Positions 47,352 to 59,646 of a stretch of 64,000 nucleotides of DNA are shown piece after piece. The number at the start of each line of letters is the position of its first letter. The stretch's first letter is position 1. The translations under genes and the position numbers were made by a program. Under the pieces are notes generated by a model, which searched no databases, had not been told where the DNA came from, and worked only from the letters and a program-made list of their open reading frames with translations. This DNA comes from Rhizophagus clarus (lineage: Eukaryota > Glomeromycota > Glomeromycetes > Glomerales > Glomeraceae): assembly GCA_015698045.1 (NCBI GenBank), contig BLAL01000338.1, positions 1,116,001 through 1,180,000 on the forward strand, given 5' to 3'.

Positions 47352-50300
47352 CTATATTTCAACTTCTTCATCAGAACTTAAACTGATTTCAATTTGTCTA
47401 GGATCGATAATCACCTTTTTATTATTTGTAGTACGCATATCTACATAATCAACTTCTTTATCCAGTTTAAATTCAAGATTGCCTGTAATATTATTATTAA
47501 TTTGTGTTGACTTTATGTATTGAGGTGCAGTTACATCATGAGATGACTCTAAGGAGTCATTTCCATCAAATGGTACCTCTGTTAAATTAATATTTGAATT
47601 CTTGACCTTTTTATCACTTACAAATTCCAATGGTGATTCATGATTTCTCTCATCAATATCTCCTTTCTTAATTTCTACATCAGATTTGGTTTCTAACGAC
47701 TTATGCTTCATGTCCCTTTCATCATTTACAGTTCCAAATGATGGAATGTGACCCTTTTCATCAATATTTTTTTTCTTAATTTCCGCATCAAGCATCAAAT
47801 TTGTAGAATTTGAATCAAACGTTGGCGTATCTAAACTTGATATAGCATCAATGTCACTTCTGCCTTTCAAAGACTGGTATTCCATGCTTGAGGTGCTTGA
47901 GAATTGCAAATTAAATGATAGAATTTCAGAAGAACTTCCTTCCATATTTGATGCCTTTTTTTCTTCTGCCTTATCATGATAGCGACGTATTCGTTCTTCA
48001 GCAGAATCATCTTTAAGCATTAATGCTAGGCTTGCTGCAGCACGAAGTGAAGAAGGGTCTCCTCGACGTGCTAAAATGTTCAACACGTGATGCACTGAAT
48101 TTTCTTTTTTTGCCACGAGGTGGCTGAATTAAAATAGACAATATTAGTTAAAGAAAGGCTTAATAAAAAAAAAGCACCAATGTTTACACATAACAAAGTC
48201 ATGTACAAATAAAAAGCAATAACATGAGAATCATAATATAGCTACCACAAGGCAGCCTGTTCATATGCCTCTTCCTTTTCTAGTAGAATCGCCCATGAAT
48301 TATATAAATCCGAAAAAATAGGATCGTCATCAGGAAGTCGTAGCTTTGCTAAAGCGATAGCTTCACTAAAAGAGGGAATATTTTAGTATATGTTTTTTAA
48401 ACCGTTCTTTGCAAAAAATTTTTTTATTATTGATTTACCGAAACATTTCAGCTCTACGATAAATCTTAATTGCTTCGTGTATTTCTCCGCAAGCAATCCA
48501 ACACATAACAGATCCATGATGATCATTTTTTGCTGCGAGTTTTTGAGCTTGCCGGCGCATCATAGATAGCCATACATCTCGTCCAGCTGCGAATTAACAT
48601 AAAAATAAACTTCTAGTAACATATGTATATTACTTCCACAAAAAGAGCTCCTACCAATAGGACTAAGAGCAAGAATCATCCAATCTTGTTCGGAAAATTC
48701 CTCAGTATCTTCAGTACGTTTGATCAATGAGGAGAAATTACTGGTCCATAAATCTAATAAAATTGCTGGATTTGCCTCTAAGCCGCCCAAATTGAAAGTA
48801 GCACCTGTGTCATTATGTGCCGCAACTTTCAAAATATGTTGATTATATAATAATTAATTACGTTACTGAAATTTATTAGTAAATATAAATATAAATACCT
48901 TCTTTTGACATAACTTTTCTTGCCACGTATTTATCTCCAAAGAAGAGCTGATCGAACGTCGACTTTTGTGAATCAACAATATGTTCTTTATCGAATTCCT
49001 TACCCTCCCATAAATTCATAGCTTTTTCCCATTCTCCACCATATAATTTATGTGCGAGCTCAAAAATCTTATATTGAAGATTCTTACGACGAGCAGGCGT
49101 AGAACTAACAGGAAAAAGATTTTTTAATTTTTTAGTTTTTTTGGATGACCGATTGTCCGGTTTGCGTCCAATCTCTGTAGACGTAACAGTATCTTTTTTT
49201 ATCGTTGACTGGACATTTACAGCTTCTGTTGACACAATATTTTGCGTCGAAGATGAAGATTTCTCATTCGGCAAGACCGATTTTGGTTTGATTTCATTTG
49301 ATGCGTCTTTTTATCATCATTTAATTATTATTGGGTTATTTAAAGGAAACAGAATTGATATAGAAATTTAATGATACCTTTATTTTGTTTATAAAGATTT
49401 TCACTGGGTCTCCAAGCAAAACACATTGCATCGTCTCCAGCAGTAAAAACTAAATCTTCATCATGCAAACTCCATTCTGTACAAAATATTCGACTCTGAG
49501 GTAGATGTCCACAGAACAGTGAAATTGGAGAACCATTCGATAAATTCCAAACCTTGAAAATATAAAATGATTTAGCATAAGTGTAAATCAAATTTCATAA
49601 AATATCAATATAATTAATTACAATAGCTGTTCCATCAAATGACGAAGAAAGAAGCATAGTAGTATTAGTTGGGCACCATGAGATGCCGGTTACCCCTCTT
49701 TTGTGCATTTGAAGAATTAGTTTACATGACGATGTTGGAATGTAAACTACAAATAAACACAACAAATATATATTTGTAGTGAATCAATCAATATTAATTT
49801 AATTTAACAGTAGACAGTTAAAAAGAATTACCCGTGGAAGCTAATTTTTCCGGGTCGCTTAAATCATGAATTGTAATTAATGTATCATCTGATCCACATG
49901 CAAGTAGAAAAGAATTCCCTTTAGCATCTAAAAAGATTACAAAATATAAACTATTATTATACAAACAAATTATAACTCAAATATGTGATACATAATAACA
50001 AACCACAAACCTGGAGGACACCATGAAAGTTTATTAATCGTGGCACGATGCCTAATATTATGATATATGACTTTTAACGAAGGTAATTCATAAACTTCTA
50101 CCCGCCCGTCAACATTACCAACGGCAATATATTTGCCAGTAGGATGTACGGCAACTTCACTTCGTTTTGGTAAATTTCCGGATTTATTCTAAAAAAACAC
50201 GCTTTATAGTTGGTTATAGAAAAAACAAGTTTCAATGAATTTTCTCAAATTTTACCTTCAAGATTTGTATCCATTCTGAATTAACCTCTTTAATCATATC

Positions 50301-52278
50301 ATTAACAGAAATAGATGGTGCCTTGATTTTAGCGATGTCACTTAGTAATATCTGACCATCACCTCCGCAACTGAGAACGAACATTCCTGGTGACTCTTCT
50401 ATTGACCAATTTAGCCATTCTGGCATACACCATTGAATAGAATACACTTTGTTCTTATGATAAGAAGCAAAGTTTTTAAAGTTTTTATCACTTTGGAATT
50501 CATCAAACAAACCAATTGTACCAATATCAGTCCCATAGGCAAATAACCCTTCTTTAGTTGGATGATATTTTAACTTTATATAGCAGTAGCAAATAGACAT
50601 GATAAATCAAAAAAACTGTTCAATAAAAATACTACAAATAATATTAATTAGAATACTCACACTAGATATTTTTGTTTTAAGGCCCTTATAATATAATGAA
50701 ACATCATATGAATTTTGAAGACTTGCGAACTTCCATATCTTAACTGAACTATCCCCACCTCCAATTGCCAATTTATATGGATCCGCAGGTGAAATGGATA
50801 AGTCGCTAATAGATTGAGAATTGGTAATCGCAACAACTACAGGTTTTCTTTCGGTGATGTCCCATATAATTATCTTTGATAAATTGATTAACGTTAAGTT
50901 AATAAGTGACTTAAAAAGATTAAATTTACATGAATAAGACAAAAACCTGGCGGTCCATTGAAGTTGTGATTATTCTCTTGCCACAAGGAAGAAATTGTAT
51001 TGAAAAAATAGGTCGATTATGAAGATTAAACTTTTGGAATTTTGCCGGTGAAACATCAAGATCCCACATATAAATATCCCCCCTGTAGACAAGAAAACAA
51101 TTAATCATTTTATAAGTCTTTGACAAACGATTAACATGACAAAAAAAAAACCCCCAAAGGGTACAGTTATATTTACATATATGAAGCAGAAACCAGCCGA
51201 TTCTTTTCAGGAACCCATGCAGTGGACATGAATAACCTTCCCTTTTGTTGATCTGTCAAGTGATGCGAAGGGCCTGGCATATTGATTGTTCTTGCAAGCC
51301 TCTCACCTTCAACATCCCAAATGCGTACCGTTTTATCTCTAGATCCAGAAATTAAACGTGTATATCCAGAAGTTATACCATTTCCTAATTTATATGGTTA
51401 TTAATCTAAAATCATTAAATCATTTATATCATAAAGAGCTAACAGTAATCTAATGCTAGTTACCCGGTTCCCAACATAAACTTTGAATTTCAAGATCGTG
51501 CCCATTTAATCGGCGCATAATATGACCATTCAAATTTGAGTCAATGTTAATAATAAGGATTGCACCATTATGAAAACTAAAATAACGTGAAATTTTCATG
51601 GTAAATATTTCAAATTAAACAAGATAAAATCCAATAGGCAACATGTAAAACTTACGCGACTGCGAATAGTTTATGATGAGTTGTTGATGCGGCAATACAA
51701 TCGACAGGCGATTGAATAAAATAACATTTGTTCATCTTATTATTATTTGGATTCCAAATGGTTAAATCTCCAGGTTTGTCACCTAATAAATGGAATACAC
51801 ATTTAAGCGCGATAAATGTGAATTCAATTAATAATTATCCGTAATCGCACCTGATAAAATTAATTGCCTATCTGTAGTCCATGCAACAGCATTTATATCA
51901 CTCTAAAATAATATAAATTGTGAAATGTCCCGACAACTTATGAAATTATTTTTTAATGTACTCTTTCGAAATAACTCAAAATACCTTGAAAGAAGTTAAG
52001 GACGCGACTTGTTTTTGATTCTCCATATCCCAGCACCGTACAGTTTTATCAGAACTAGCACTAACACATAAAGTGCCAGCCGTATCCAGCGCGTTTATTT
52101 TATCGGAATGTCCCGATAAATGCCCGACATACTGTAATGTTTCTGCATTTAGAAGAAATATAGTAGAAGCAGCAGCATATGCAAACAAGTTTGTCTCTGG
52201 AGATAACGAAGCAATATTATACGAGAACCAATTTGGTGAAGGAGGAATGCAACGGAAAACCTTTGTGTTATTTTTCAT
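47352..52278 (-). CDS. Gemin5-like WD40 protein (SMN complex, snRNA recognition)
   Basis: Homologue of Gemin5, which recognises snRNA precursors and delivers them to the SMN complex for Sm-core assembly. Start at 52278, stop TAG at 47352, about 16 short introns. The N-terminal two thirds are WD40 repeats (for example SSDKTVRCWDMEN, GSRDKTVRIWDVEG, GGDSSVKIWKFAS, SSSFDGTAIVWNLSN). The block KLKYHPTKEGLFAYGTDIG with YHKNKVYSIQW strongly resembles Gemin5. The C-terminal helical part contains EAIALAKLRLPDDDPIFSDL and LARRGDPSSLRAAASLALML, matching the Gemin5 TPR-like dimerisation region. The tail is acidic and ends with IEISLSSDEEVEI, a possible SUMO-interacting motif. The human RNA-binding C-terminal domain seems missing. 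Exon borders are approximate. Confidence 0.85.
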
Positions 52279-52426
52279 TCTCCTTAATAATTATCAAAGG
52301 GCTCGATTTAAGAGTAATTTTTAAATGATTTATGACTTTTTTATTGCGAGCATTCACGTGAAGATCATCATTACACCCATATAAAATTTTTACACAAATA
52401 TATATTTATACAAAAATAAATGTGAT

Positions 52427-53202
52427 TCACTGTTTAACACTATCTTTGATCCACTTTAAATATGACTCGTTACCCGCATCAACCTAATTACAAATAAAGG
52501 CTTAGAATTAATTGCTTAACATGGCAATGTAAAGAAAATGAATAAAAAAAAAAAGCCGATTTCGTACTTTAACAGAAAGTACTTCCGGAATAGTGTAACC
52601 ATGATTTTTATTTACATAATTTGTGATTTCATTGACATGCTAAAGAAAAGACAATTAAATTATGAAGATTATTGAAATAAATTCTAAGAACTGCTTTCTT
52701 ACCTTTTCCAAAGTTTTCATCATTAACAATTGTTCTGTAGACTCTTCAATCTTTCCTTCCCACCCTAAACAATTTAGAAATTAGACTTGAGAACACGAAA
52801 CACGAAATATATAAATTAATAACTTACAATAAAGGGAAGTAACTTTTGGTATGATATTAACACAAGCAACTAGCTTTTCTTGTAATAATCCTTTGACAAA
52901 GGTTAAATAAATATCAAGTACAAAAAATTGAAATTATGCTTATTGGAAAATCGTATACCTCGGGATAATTTTTGAGCAACTTCTTCATTTGGACATGTAA
53001 CAAACACGATGCGTGACGCCACAACACTTTCCATTACTGACTTTAAAGAAGGGGCTGCACAACCTAAAGTAGTTGAAAAAAGACGAGGTGACAAATGTGT
53101 AAGAAGAAGAGTAAAGGTGAATAAGCGTAAAGTAAAAGGTTGAGGTTTTGAGAAGTTGAAAGGTTGATGAAAGCGACGTGTTCGTAAAAGTGGAGGAATC
53201 AT
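52427..53202 (-). CDS. CutA1-family protein, probably mitochondrial
   Basis: Trimeric ferredoxin-like fold protein of the CutA family (divalent-ion tolerance in bacteria; role in eukaryotes unsettled). Residues about 1-62 form a long Ser/Thr/Arg-rich targeting leader. The CutA core then reads IVFVTCPNEEVAQKLSRG, LLQEKLVACVNIIPKVTSLYWWEGKI, the exon HVNEITNYVNKNHGYTIPEV and the closing YLKWIKDSV. The core motifs SLYWWEGKIEE and YxxPEV are present. Four exons or so; stop at 52427. Two in-frame leader ORFs exist in this region; the frame starting MIPPLLRTRRFHQP joins the core. Head to head with the J-protein gene (142 bp). Confidence 0.88.
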
Positions 53203-53344
53203 GTTTGATAAACAATTTTTTGTAGATTGTTTGTGGTTTTAATCGACCAATGATAACCCATAATAATTACGTAATATTGACATTATCTGTAATTTACTTT
53301 TTTACCCCACATTTTTTGGATTTATAACCTTTAAATCTTGTAAT

Positions 53345-54049
53345 ATGAAGAAAGTTTTTGGTCGTTCTAAACTATTTTGTAATTGTTCTCCAAGTTCTCA
53401 TAGTTTCTCGCTTAATTCATTTTGTATTCAACGTCGTTTCTTTTCACCATCGTTTATAATCTCAAGTCACCATTATGATGTTTTAGGAGTTCCTCCCGAT
53501 GCTGATCACAAATTAATAAAATCTCAATTTTATAAATTATCAAAAAAATATCACCCAGATGCAAATATAAGTGATAAAACAGCAACTTCAAAATTTATTC
53601 GCATAAATGAAGCATATTCAATCTTAAGCAAAGAACAAAGTCGAAGAGAATATGATCAGTCAATACGGCATCAACTTAACAATAGACCTTCAAAATCTCA
53701 TAATTCTTATCGATCCCGCGTGAGATATCATGGAAATAATGCTGGTGTATATTCTGGCACAACTGGACGTAGTAAATCAGGGTTCAATTTTCATAATAAG
53801 CAACGAGGGGAATTCAATTTTCAGGAACATTTTCAAAGACATTATGGGGAAGAACTAAGGAGAGCAAAATCCGAGGTTCATAAAGAGAGAGAAAAAAATA
53901 TGAGAGATTCATTGGGCTATAAACAAAGTCAAAATATGATTAGATTAGGTTTAGTAATATTTGCAACGATAATACTTGGAACTGGTGGACAAGTTTTTAC
54001 ACAAGAATTTCCGAGAGAGGTTAAAAAAAAGGATTCATTAAATAATTAA
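53345..54049 (+). CDS. mitochondrial J-domain protein, DNAJC30-like
   Basis: Single exon, 234 aa. A Ser/Phe/Arg-rich mitochondrial presequence (to about residue 40) is followed by a J domain (about 43-107) with the HPD motif in KKYHPDANIS and YDVLGVPPDADHKLIK at the start. A central basic and glycine-rich region leads to one predicted transmembrane helix (LGLVIFATIILGTGGQVF, about residues 200-217). J domain plus C-terminal helix resembles DNAJC30, which sits in the inner membrane with ATP synthase, but other single-pass mitochondrial J-proteins are possible. Confidence 0.85.
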   Translation: MKKVFGRSKLFCNCSPSSHSFSLNSFCIQRRFFSPSFIISSHHYDVLGVPPDADHKLIKSQFYKLSKKYHPDANISDKTATSKFIRINEAYSILSKEQSRREYDQSIRHQLNNRPSKSHNSYRSRVRYHGNNAGVYSGTTGRSKSGFNFHNKQRGEFNFQEHFQRHYGEELRRAKSEVHKEREKNMRDSLGYKQSQNMIRLGLVIFATIILGTGGQVFTQEFPREVKKKDSLNN

Positions 54050-54242
54050 TCGGACTTTAATATTACTGATCCTCAAAAAATAGATGAAAAATGAATTTAT
54101 TTGATTTAATTATAATAATGACTTAATATAATGATTTAAACTATGAATCATGTACATAATATAATATAATAATTTATATAATATTCTAAAATATATATAC
54201 TTAAAAAAGTGGTTTATATATTATTTATATATATTTTGATTT

Positions 54243-54839
54243 TTACCAGTCAGGAATTTGATTAAAATCATAGCCATCATATCCCTTATACGCATAATAA
54301 GCAAGCCCAACATGATAAGCACCTATTTAATAACGAGAAAATGAAATATTTTAGTTAAGAAACGATATATCCCAGCAATAACCAAATTATTCAAATTATT
54401 TTTTAATTACCAGGTATAAATAATAAAGACCCAAGGAAAAAGAAAGGTTTTCCTCTATCCAACCATTCCTGTATTATTTAAACATTTGATTTATAAATAA
54501 AAATGGCCTCATAATAACGTTTTCAAATTTTAAATTTAAAAAAAAATACATACCTCATTAGCGATAATACCAGTTATAATAAGTGATCCCAAAATAATTC
54601 CTAAAGAACCCAATACAAATAAAATTGTGGCTAGAATAATTGACTTCCATGGAACTATATTTATGAAACAAAATTTAATCAATCAATATAAAAACCAAAT
54701 ATTGAAAAATCAACAACAATCCTCTTAAGCTAAATCAATACATACTCGGGTAAACTGGTCTTCGAAACTGCGCATCGGAAAAGCCAGTGTCTTCCAGTTG
54801 TATATATCTTCTTGTTCTAAACCCTCTTAAACCTCGCAT
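54243..54839 (-). CDS. TMEM230 / TMEM134 family membrane protein
   Basis: Two-helix membrane protein of about 108 aa. Start MRGLRGFRTRRYIQLEDTGF at 54839; the joined centre IPWKSIILATILFVLGSLG and the end GAYHVGLAYYAYKGYDGYDF are close to human TMEM230 ([33 protein letters not shown]). TMEM230 sits on secretory and recycling vesicles in animals. Three introns; stop at 54243. Divergent from the gene at 55172. Confidence 0.9.
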
Positions 54840-55171
54840 TTTTATAATTGGTAAAATAAAACTATTATACTTTTATAGAAATTATGGTTCGGTTTGTATA
54901 GTATAATAAGTTAAATAGAGCTTTAAAGTAAAAAAAAAAGAATCAGCTGTGTGAAGAATTTATGAAACAAAGATTAATCATTTGCAAGACGCACGTCTTC
55001 TGATTTATATACATATATATGAATTCGTAAAAGAGGCTTAGTCTATTTTTCTATTTTAGTCGAATGACTATTATATCATGTGATCAAATTTCTCGTTAAC
55101 CAATCATATATACATTTATACTATTGGCCATTCCAATCATCGAATATCAACACGAACTTTACCTAATAATA

Positions 55172-57384
55172 ATGTCCTCCAAAAGAAGTGTTAGAAGTGT
55201 CGCAACTCAAACCTTTCCTAATCACACAGTTGAACGCACTTCAACCTTGTGTATAACGCCAAATTGCCTAAAATTAGCGACAGAATCCGTTCAACAACCG
55301 ACATTTAGTATGTTAAAAGTAACGTGTGTTCAAAGTATCGACTATAACCTACAACTATTTCCGACCATGAATCAGCTTAGCGAAGAGGACATTCAAAAAA
55401 TGGACGTTACTTTGTCAGAGGAAAAACTCATTGTCGATATATCTTTTAAAACCATCTCGTTTTAAGCCAAGATTTACGTTTATTTACGCGTTTGAGAAGT
55501 ATCTTTGACTCTTAAAACACTTTGTTAACAGGATAGACGGCAAATTATATACTCTTAATACGAAAAAAGAAAATATAGTACTAAAACGTCTATGTAGACC
55601 GGAGGTATACTATTATTATATGAATTTTAAATTATGAATTAGATTGATTTTATCCAATATTTAATTATTTATAGATATGGAAACAATTTGGATTCTCCCA
55701 TATTGAACCCGAACCAATATTAAAATCTCGACAATTCAGCAGAAGTGAGTTTTCCTATAGTTTACAAGCCATTTTGAAATGATTTATATTAATCGTGCAC
55801 TTGATCGTTTAGAATATTGGCTATATGCAACTGGAAGCCAATGCTCTATGTCGTACATTTCTTCCGATCAAGCAAACCAGCTACCACATGGAACGTTAAC
55901 TCAATTGACTTTTATGTTAAATTGGGTTACCATTAATGATGATATCCATTTTTTTTTTAAAAAAAAAAATTATCATTACGTTTCCAATATATTTCACTCT
56001 CCTTGACGATATTTCGCGTCACACACGTAGCATTATTACGACGGAAGTTAATAACAGAAAAGCAAGAACTCGCCTTAGAAATCGCCGCAATTGATATGGC
56101 ATTTCGAAGTTTAATGAAAAACTTATTATCTCAACGGTATCCACTCATATTTTCACCGAATTATCAAGAAGTAAGCATTATAATAAAAGCGTACTAGCGT
56201 GTGCCCTTATTTGTATATAACACGAACCTGCTTTCTGTTTCTGTTCGTGTATGCTATAGAAATTACAGTCTATAACAAAGTATATTCCGACAATTTCGAA
56301 TTCTATCGCACGCATTATCAATAATAGTCCTAATGAAGAGTTTCGATCGAAAACCAATAAACTCGTCCAGGTACACTATTTTTTTTTTAAAAAAAAAGAA
56401 ATTTATATTAACAATTAATACTATTAATAATACAATAATTATTCAATTGCTCAGGAGACGCGTGATCGGGTCAATTTATCGTTCGCATTACATCAGGATA
56501 TTAAAGGCCATAATATAACCTCGAAAGAAATAAGAAATATCCTAGAAAATGGATTATACACAATTGCAAAAGACATAAATGTGCCTACTCCCTCATTTGT
56601 TGAGGTGAGAGAATCAAAATTTTATTTAAGTGTTTATTTATTATGAAAATTTATTTTAATCTTTTTACAGCATTCGTCAAGTGACGAAGAGGTATTAGAC
56701 AACCGTATCGAAGAACGAGATGCTGATTTGAAACAGAAGACAAAAATTACTCATGATGTGCCTGAATCGGATTTTGATATTTCTTATCAAACTAACAATA
56801 TGGATTATGACTTATTTGTTAATCTGGAATCTGAAGTCAATGAATCATTATTTGATAACGATGACATGAACATTATTGAAAAGGCGCTGGATGTTGATGA
56901 TGTTGAATCAATGTTTGAAGAGTATGATGAAGATTATCAAAATTTGGCCAAAGAAGAATTGGGACAGTCCTCAAGTTCCGAGAATTATGAAAACTTTTGG
57001 GATGAGGAAGACATACAGTTCCTTTTTGGAATAAAAGATATTCCAACAAAGACAATAACTATGAACACTTGTAGTGAATATATTACAAAGTCTTCACAAA
57101 AAGATAATTTGGATAACGACATTGATTTATTAGATTATGATTCAACTGATGAAGAAGATATGCACGACATAGATTCTGATTTTCCACCTAACGAGGAACA
57201 TGATTCAAATAATTGGAACGTAATGTTACCACATTCACGACTGATAAGTCCTTTTAGAGATAAGATGAGTGATTTATTTCAAGGACAAGAGATCCATGAT
57301 TTCAGCTCTTTTCAAAAATCACAATGTTTTTTAAACGAGAAAAATCAAGATTCAGAAGACACATTTTTTGATACAATGTTTTGA
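55172..57384 (+). CDS. unidentified acidic protein of 553 aa with two candidate AT-AC introns
   Basis: Exons 55172..55438, 55530..55604, 55675..55744, 55813..55941, 56025..56170, 56260..56370, 56455..56604, 56671..57384, all joining in frame. The first and fourth introns only work as AT-AC minor introns. Visible features: an N-terminal Thr/Ser/Cys region, IWKQFGFSHIEPEPILKSRQ, a helical segment LLRRKLITEKQELALEIAAID (possible coiled coil) and a strongly acidic C-terminal third rich in Asp, Glu and Asn (residues about 316-553). No family is recognised. The N-terminal ordering loosely recalls augmin (HAUS6-like) starts, but I would not claim it. If the first intron is wrong, residues 1-97 form a separate ORF ending at 55465. 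Confidence 0.6.
55439..55529 (+). other. candidate U12-type AT-AC intron 1 of the unidentified gene
   Basis: Starts ATATCTTTT (one off the minor consensus) and ends TTGTTAAC. CTCTTAAAA gives a branch site 13 nt before the end. Splicing joins LIVD to RIDGKLYTLN in phase 0. U2-type alternatives either hit stops or need a weak GTCAGA donor. Confidence 0.5.
55942..56024 (+). other. candidate U12-type AT-AC intron 4 of the unidentified gene
   Basis: Starts ATATCCATTT, contains CTCCTTGAC (branch consensus 8 of 9) and ends GTCACAC, 17 nt after the branch. Joining gives NDD-VALLRRKL in frame. The only GT-AG option here (GTTACC to CACGTAG) yields a stop after seven codons. Confidence 0.65.
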
Positions 57385-57952
57385 TTATTATATTAAAAGG
57401 GAAATTTTTAATTAATTGACGTCTAATCTTTTTGGACATCGCAGAATATCGATAGAAAAGATGTTGATCCATAATTCACTTATTATTCTCTCTACGGATA
57501 TTTCTCCGAACAGATATTGCCTAAGATAATCACTTAGGTGAGTGAAATGGTCATGACAGAGAGTGAGAGTAACCGATTAAAGTAATATCGAATTATCGGT
57601 CTGCCATCGGAAGTAGAAGGTCCGAGACATTAACGCTTCACTATTTGTTCCATATGATACATCTTGGTAATATAGATAAGGAGTTATGCCAACCAAGTGA
57701 AAGTTAACGTTTAGATAGTAGAGAATAGAATAGAGTAGAATAAATAATTTATAAGGGAAAAAGTCTTAATAAATATTTAATTTAATTAAAGTTTTATAGA
57801 AATGTTCTTATAATTAATATACATTAAATTTAACAAGATTGTTTATATTTTACTTAATATATAAATAATGGAATTTCTCAAATATATTTATATGTATATT
57901 TATATCTACAAAAAGAATGTTAAAGGGATCCATAATCATCCAACGAATTGGT
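57385..57952. other. convergent intergenic region, nothing recognised
   Basis: 570 bp between two 3' ends. It holds a small palindrome (CCTAAGATAATCACTTAGG around 57520) and a run of GAATAGA-type repeats (57721-57745). No tRNA or other RNA gene fits. Confidence 0.45.
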
Positions 57953-58766
57953 TTAATAAATATAAGGAATTAATTTACTAACTCTAGTAGAATATTCCAA
58001 ATAATCAACACCAAAAGTACTTAATAAAATAGCTTCTTCTCTTCTAATTCTATACAAATAAGTGATTATAATTGCAATAGAAATAATCAAAGCGATTAAA
58101 TAATTCCCTGATGACAAACCAAAACCAATCCATATTAACAATTGACCTAAATAACCTGGATGTCTTATATATCTATAAGGACCTAAAAAAAGGGGGGGGG
58201 GAAGAAAAGAGTAAATATACAATTATATTAATTCATATATTATTTATTATGAAGTATTTACCTTCAGTAACTATAAATTCTTCACCAATTCTAAGAATTC
58301 TAGTAAAAAATTTATTGATTCTCATAGCATACCATCTTAACCAAATACCCAAAAAAATGAGAAATATACCAAACCAAGAAATGAAAAATTCTAAATGATG
58401 AGGAGAAATTTTACCAATAATATTCTCATTATCATCATTATCATAATTATGATTTTCTAATAATAAAAGTAAAGTAAAAGGTAACCCGAAACAAAATGAA
58501 TTAATAAAATAAATTAAGAAATAAGATTTTGAAGATTTTTTTATGAAAGATATATTATTATTGGATGGTGAAGAAGAGGAGAAATAATCATAATTTGAAT
58601 TAATATCATAATTATCATAATCGAATAAAAGGGAATAATATGTTGAATCGGAATTTGATAAACATGTATCAAAACATACGTTTATTAAAAAAAATAATAA
58701 ATATGCTATGAATAATGGAGTATGAAATGATAATAAATGATTAATAAAATTTATTATTGATAACAT
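57953..58766 (-). CDS. isoprenylcysteine carboxyl methyltransferase-family membrane protein
   Basis: Exons complement(58262..58766, 57953..58182); 244 aa. The hydrophobic N-terminal 170 residues have about four helices, interrupted by an Asn/Asp/Ser low-complexity loop (residues about 36-75). The C-terminal ICMT block is complete: GPYRYIRHPGYLGQLLIWIG with the RHPxYxG motif, then YRIRREEAILLSTFG and Y-x2-Y before the IP end, which binds S-adenosylmethionine. It may be Ste14-like (CaaX carboxyl methylation) or a related phospholipid methyltransferase; the EE-FG-Y pattern supports the ICMT group. Confidence 0.8.
58192..58201. repeat. G10 homopolymer next to a splice acceptor
   Basis: Ten Gs on the plus strand, so on the transcribed minus strand the intron ends with a C10 followed by T7 and AG. 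It is a rare C/G run in this AT-rich sequence. Confidence 0.85.
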
Positions 58767-59646
58767 AATTTAATTTTAATTTAAACCTGATCGAAATTTT
58801 TTTTTTTTCTTAACAAGAAAAACAAAAATATATATATATATATAAATGCACAATAAACAATAACAAACAACGAACCAAAAAGAAGGTTAAAAAAGTCTCT
58901 ATAAGATAATGGTCATTTATATATTTTCATCTCAATAAATTAGGTAAGAATTACGTCATTTAAAATGTAAATCAAATATAAATTTATTGATAATTAAACC
59001 TAATCAGGTTTAAGTTTCAAATGAAAGTAAAAATATTTTTAAAATGAATGAATGTTATTGTTTTATGACCTCATTATGATAAAACTTTGTGAATTATAAA
59101 CCGATTAGTAAAACAAAATTTGTAAAAATCGATAGAATAATCATCTAGAAAATCTAGAATTTCTTTAAAGTTGTTGAAATTCGAAAAAAAAAATGATTTG
59201 AAGTTAAACTATTTATGTATATAAATTATTTTTCTTTTTTATTCTTTTTTGTTTACCATTATAAGGAAATATATATATTAAAAAAATGCATAATATATTT
59301 ACTAAATACGTAAATTCATTAACGAAGTACCCGCTGTTCAGATTAGCCAATCAATTTTTATTTAGAAAACGAACACGATTAACACAATTAACGCGATTAA
59401 CACGAAGAAATTAGAACCCGTAATAACCGATTTAAAAATATAAACGACGAAAAAAAAACACGGAATATTGCTATAAAAGTGAAAGCGAGTGTTTTAATAG
59501 AATTACTTTTCCCGATAATCGAATAATGAACAAATCATAAAAAAATAATAAATCTTAAAAAAATTATAAAGAAAAAAAAAACTTAGTCTTAATCTATATA
59601 AAAAATAATTATAATAAATTTTAAACTCTTATTTATATTATAAACC
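58767..59646. other. intergenic region with short ATTAAC-type repeats
   Basis: 880 bp of AT-rich DNA between the ICMT-like start and the HMG gene stop. It contains three degenerate 10-bp units (ACGATTAAC, ACAATTAAC, GCGATTAAC) at about 59374-59403. Otherwise nothing recognised. Confidence 0.5.

Noticed and set aside
55606..55756. Single 150-nt intron joining KRLCRPE directly to an exon starting FTSHFEM
   Set aside because: In frame, but two normal 67-70 nt introns around a 70-nt exon also fit, and the extra exon has coding-like composition. Kept as an alternative only.
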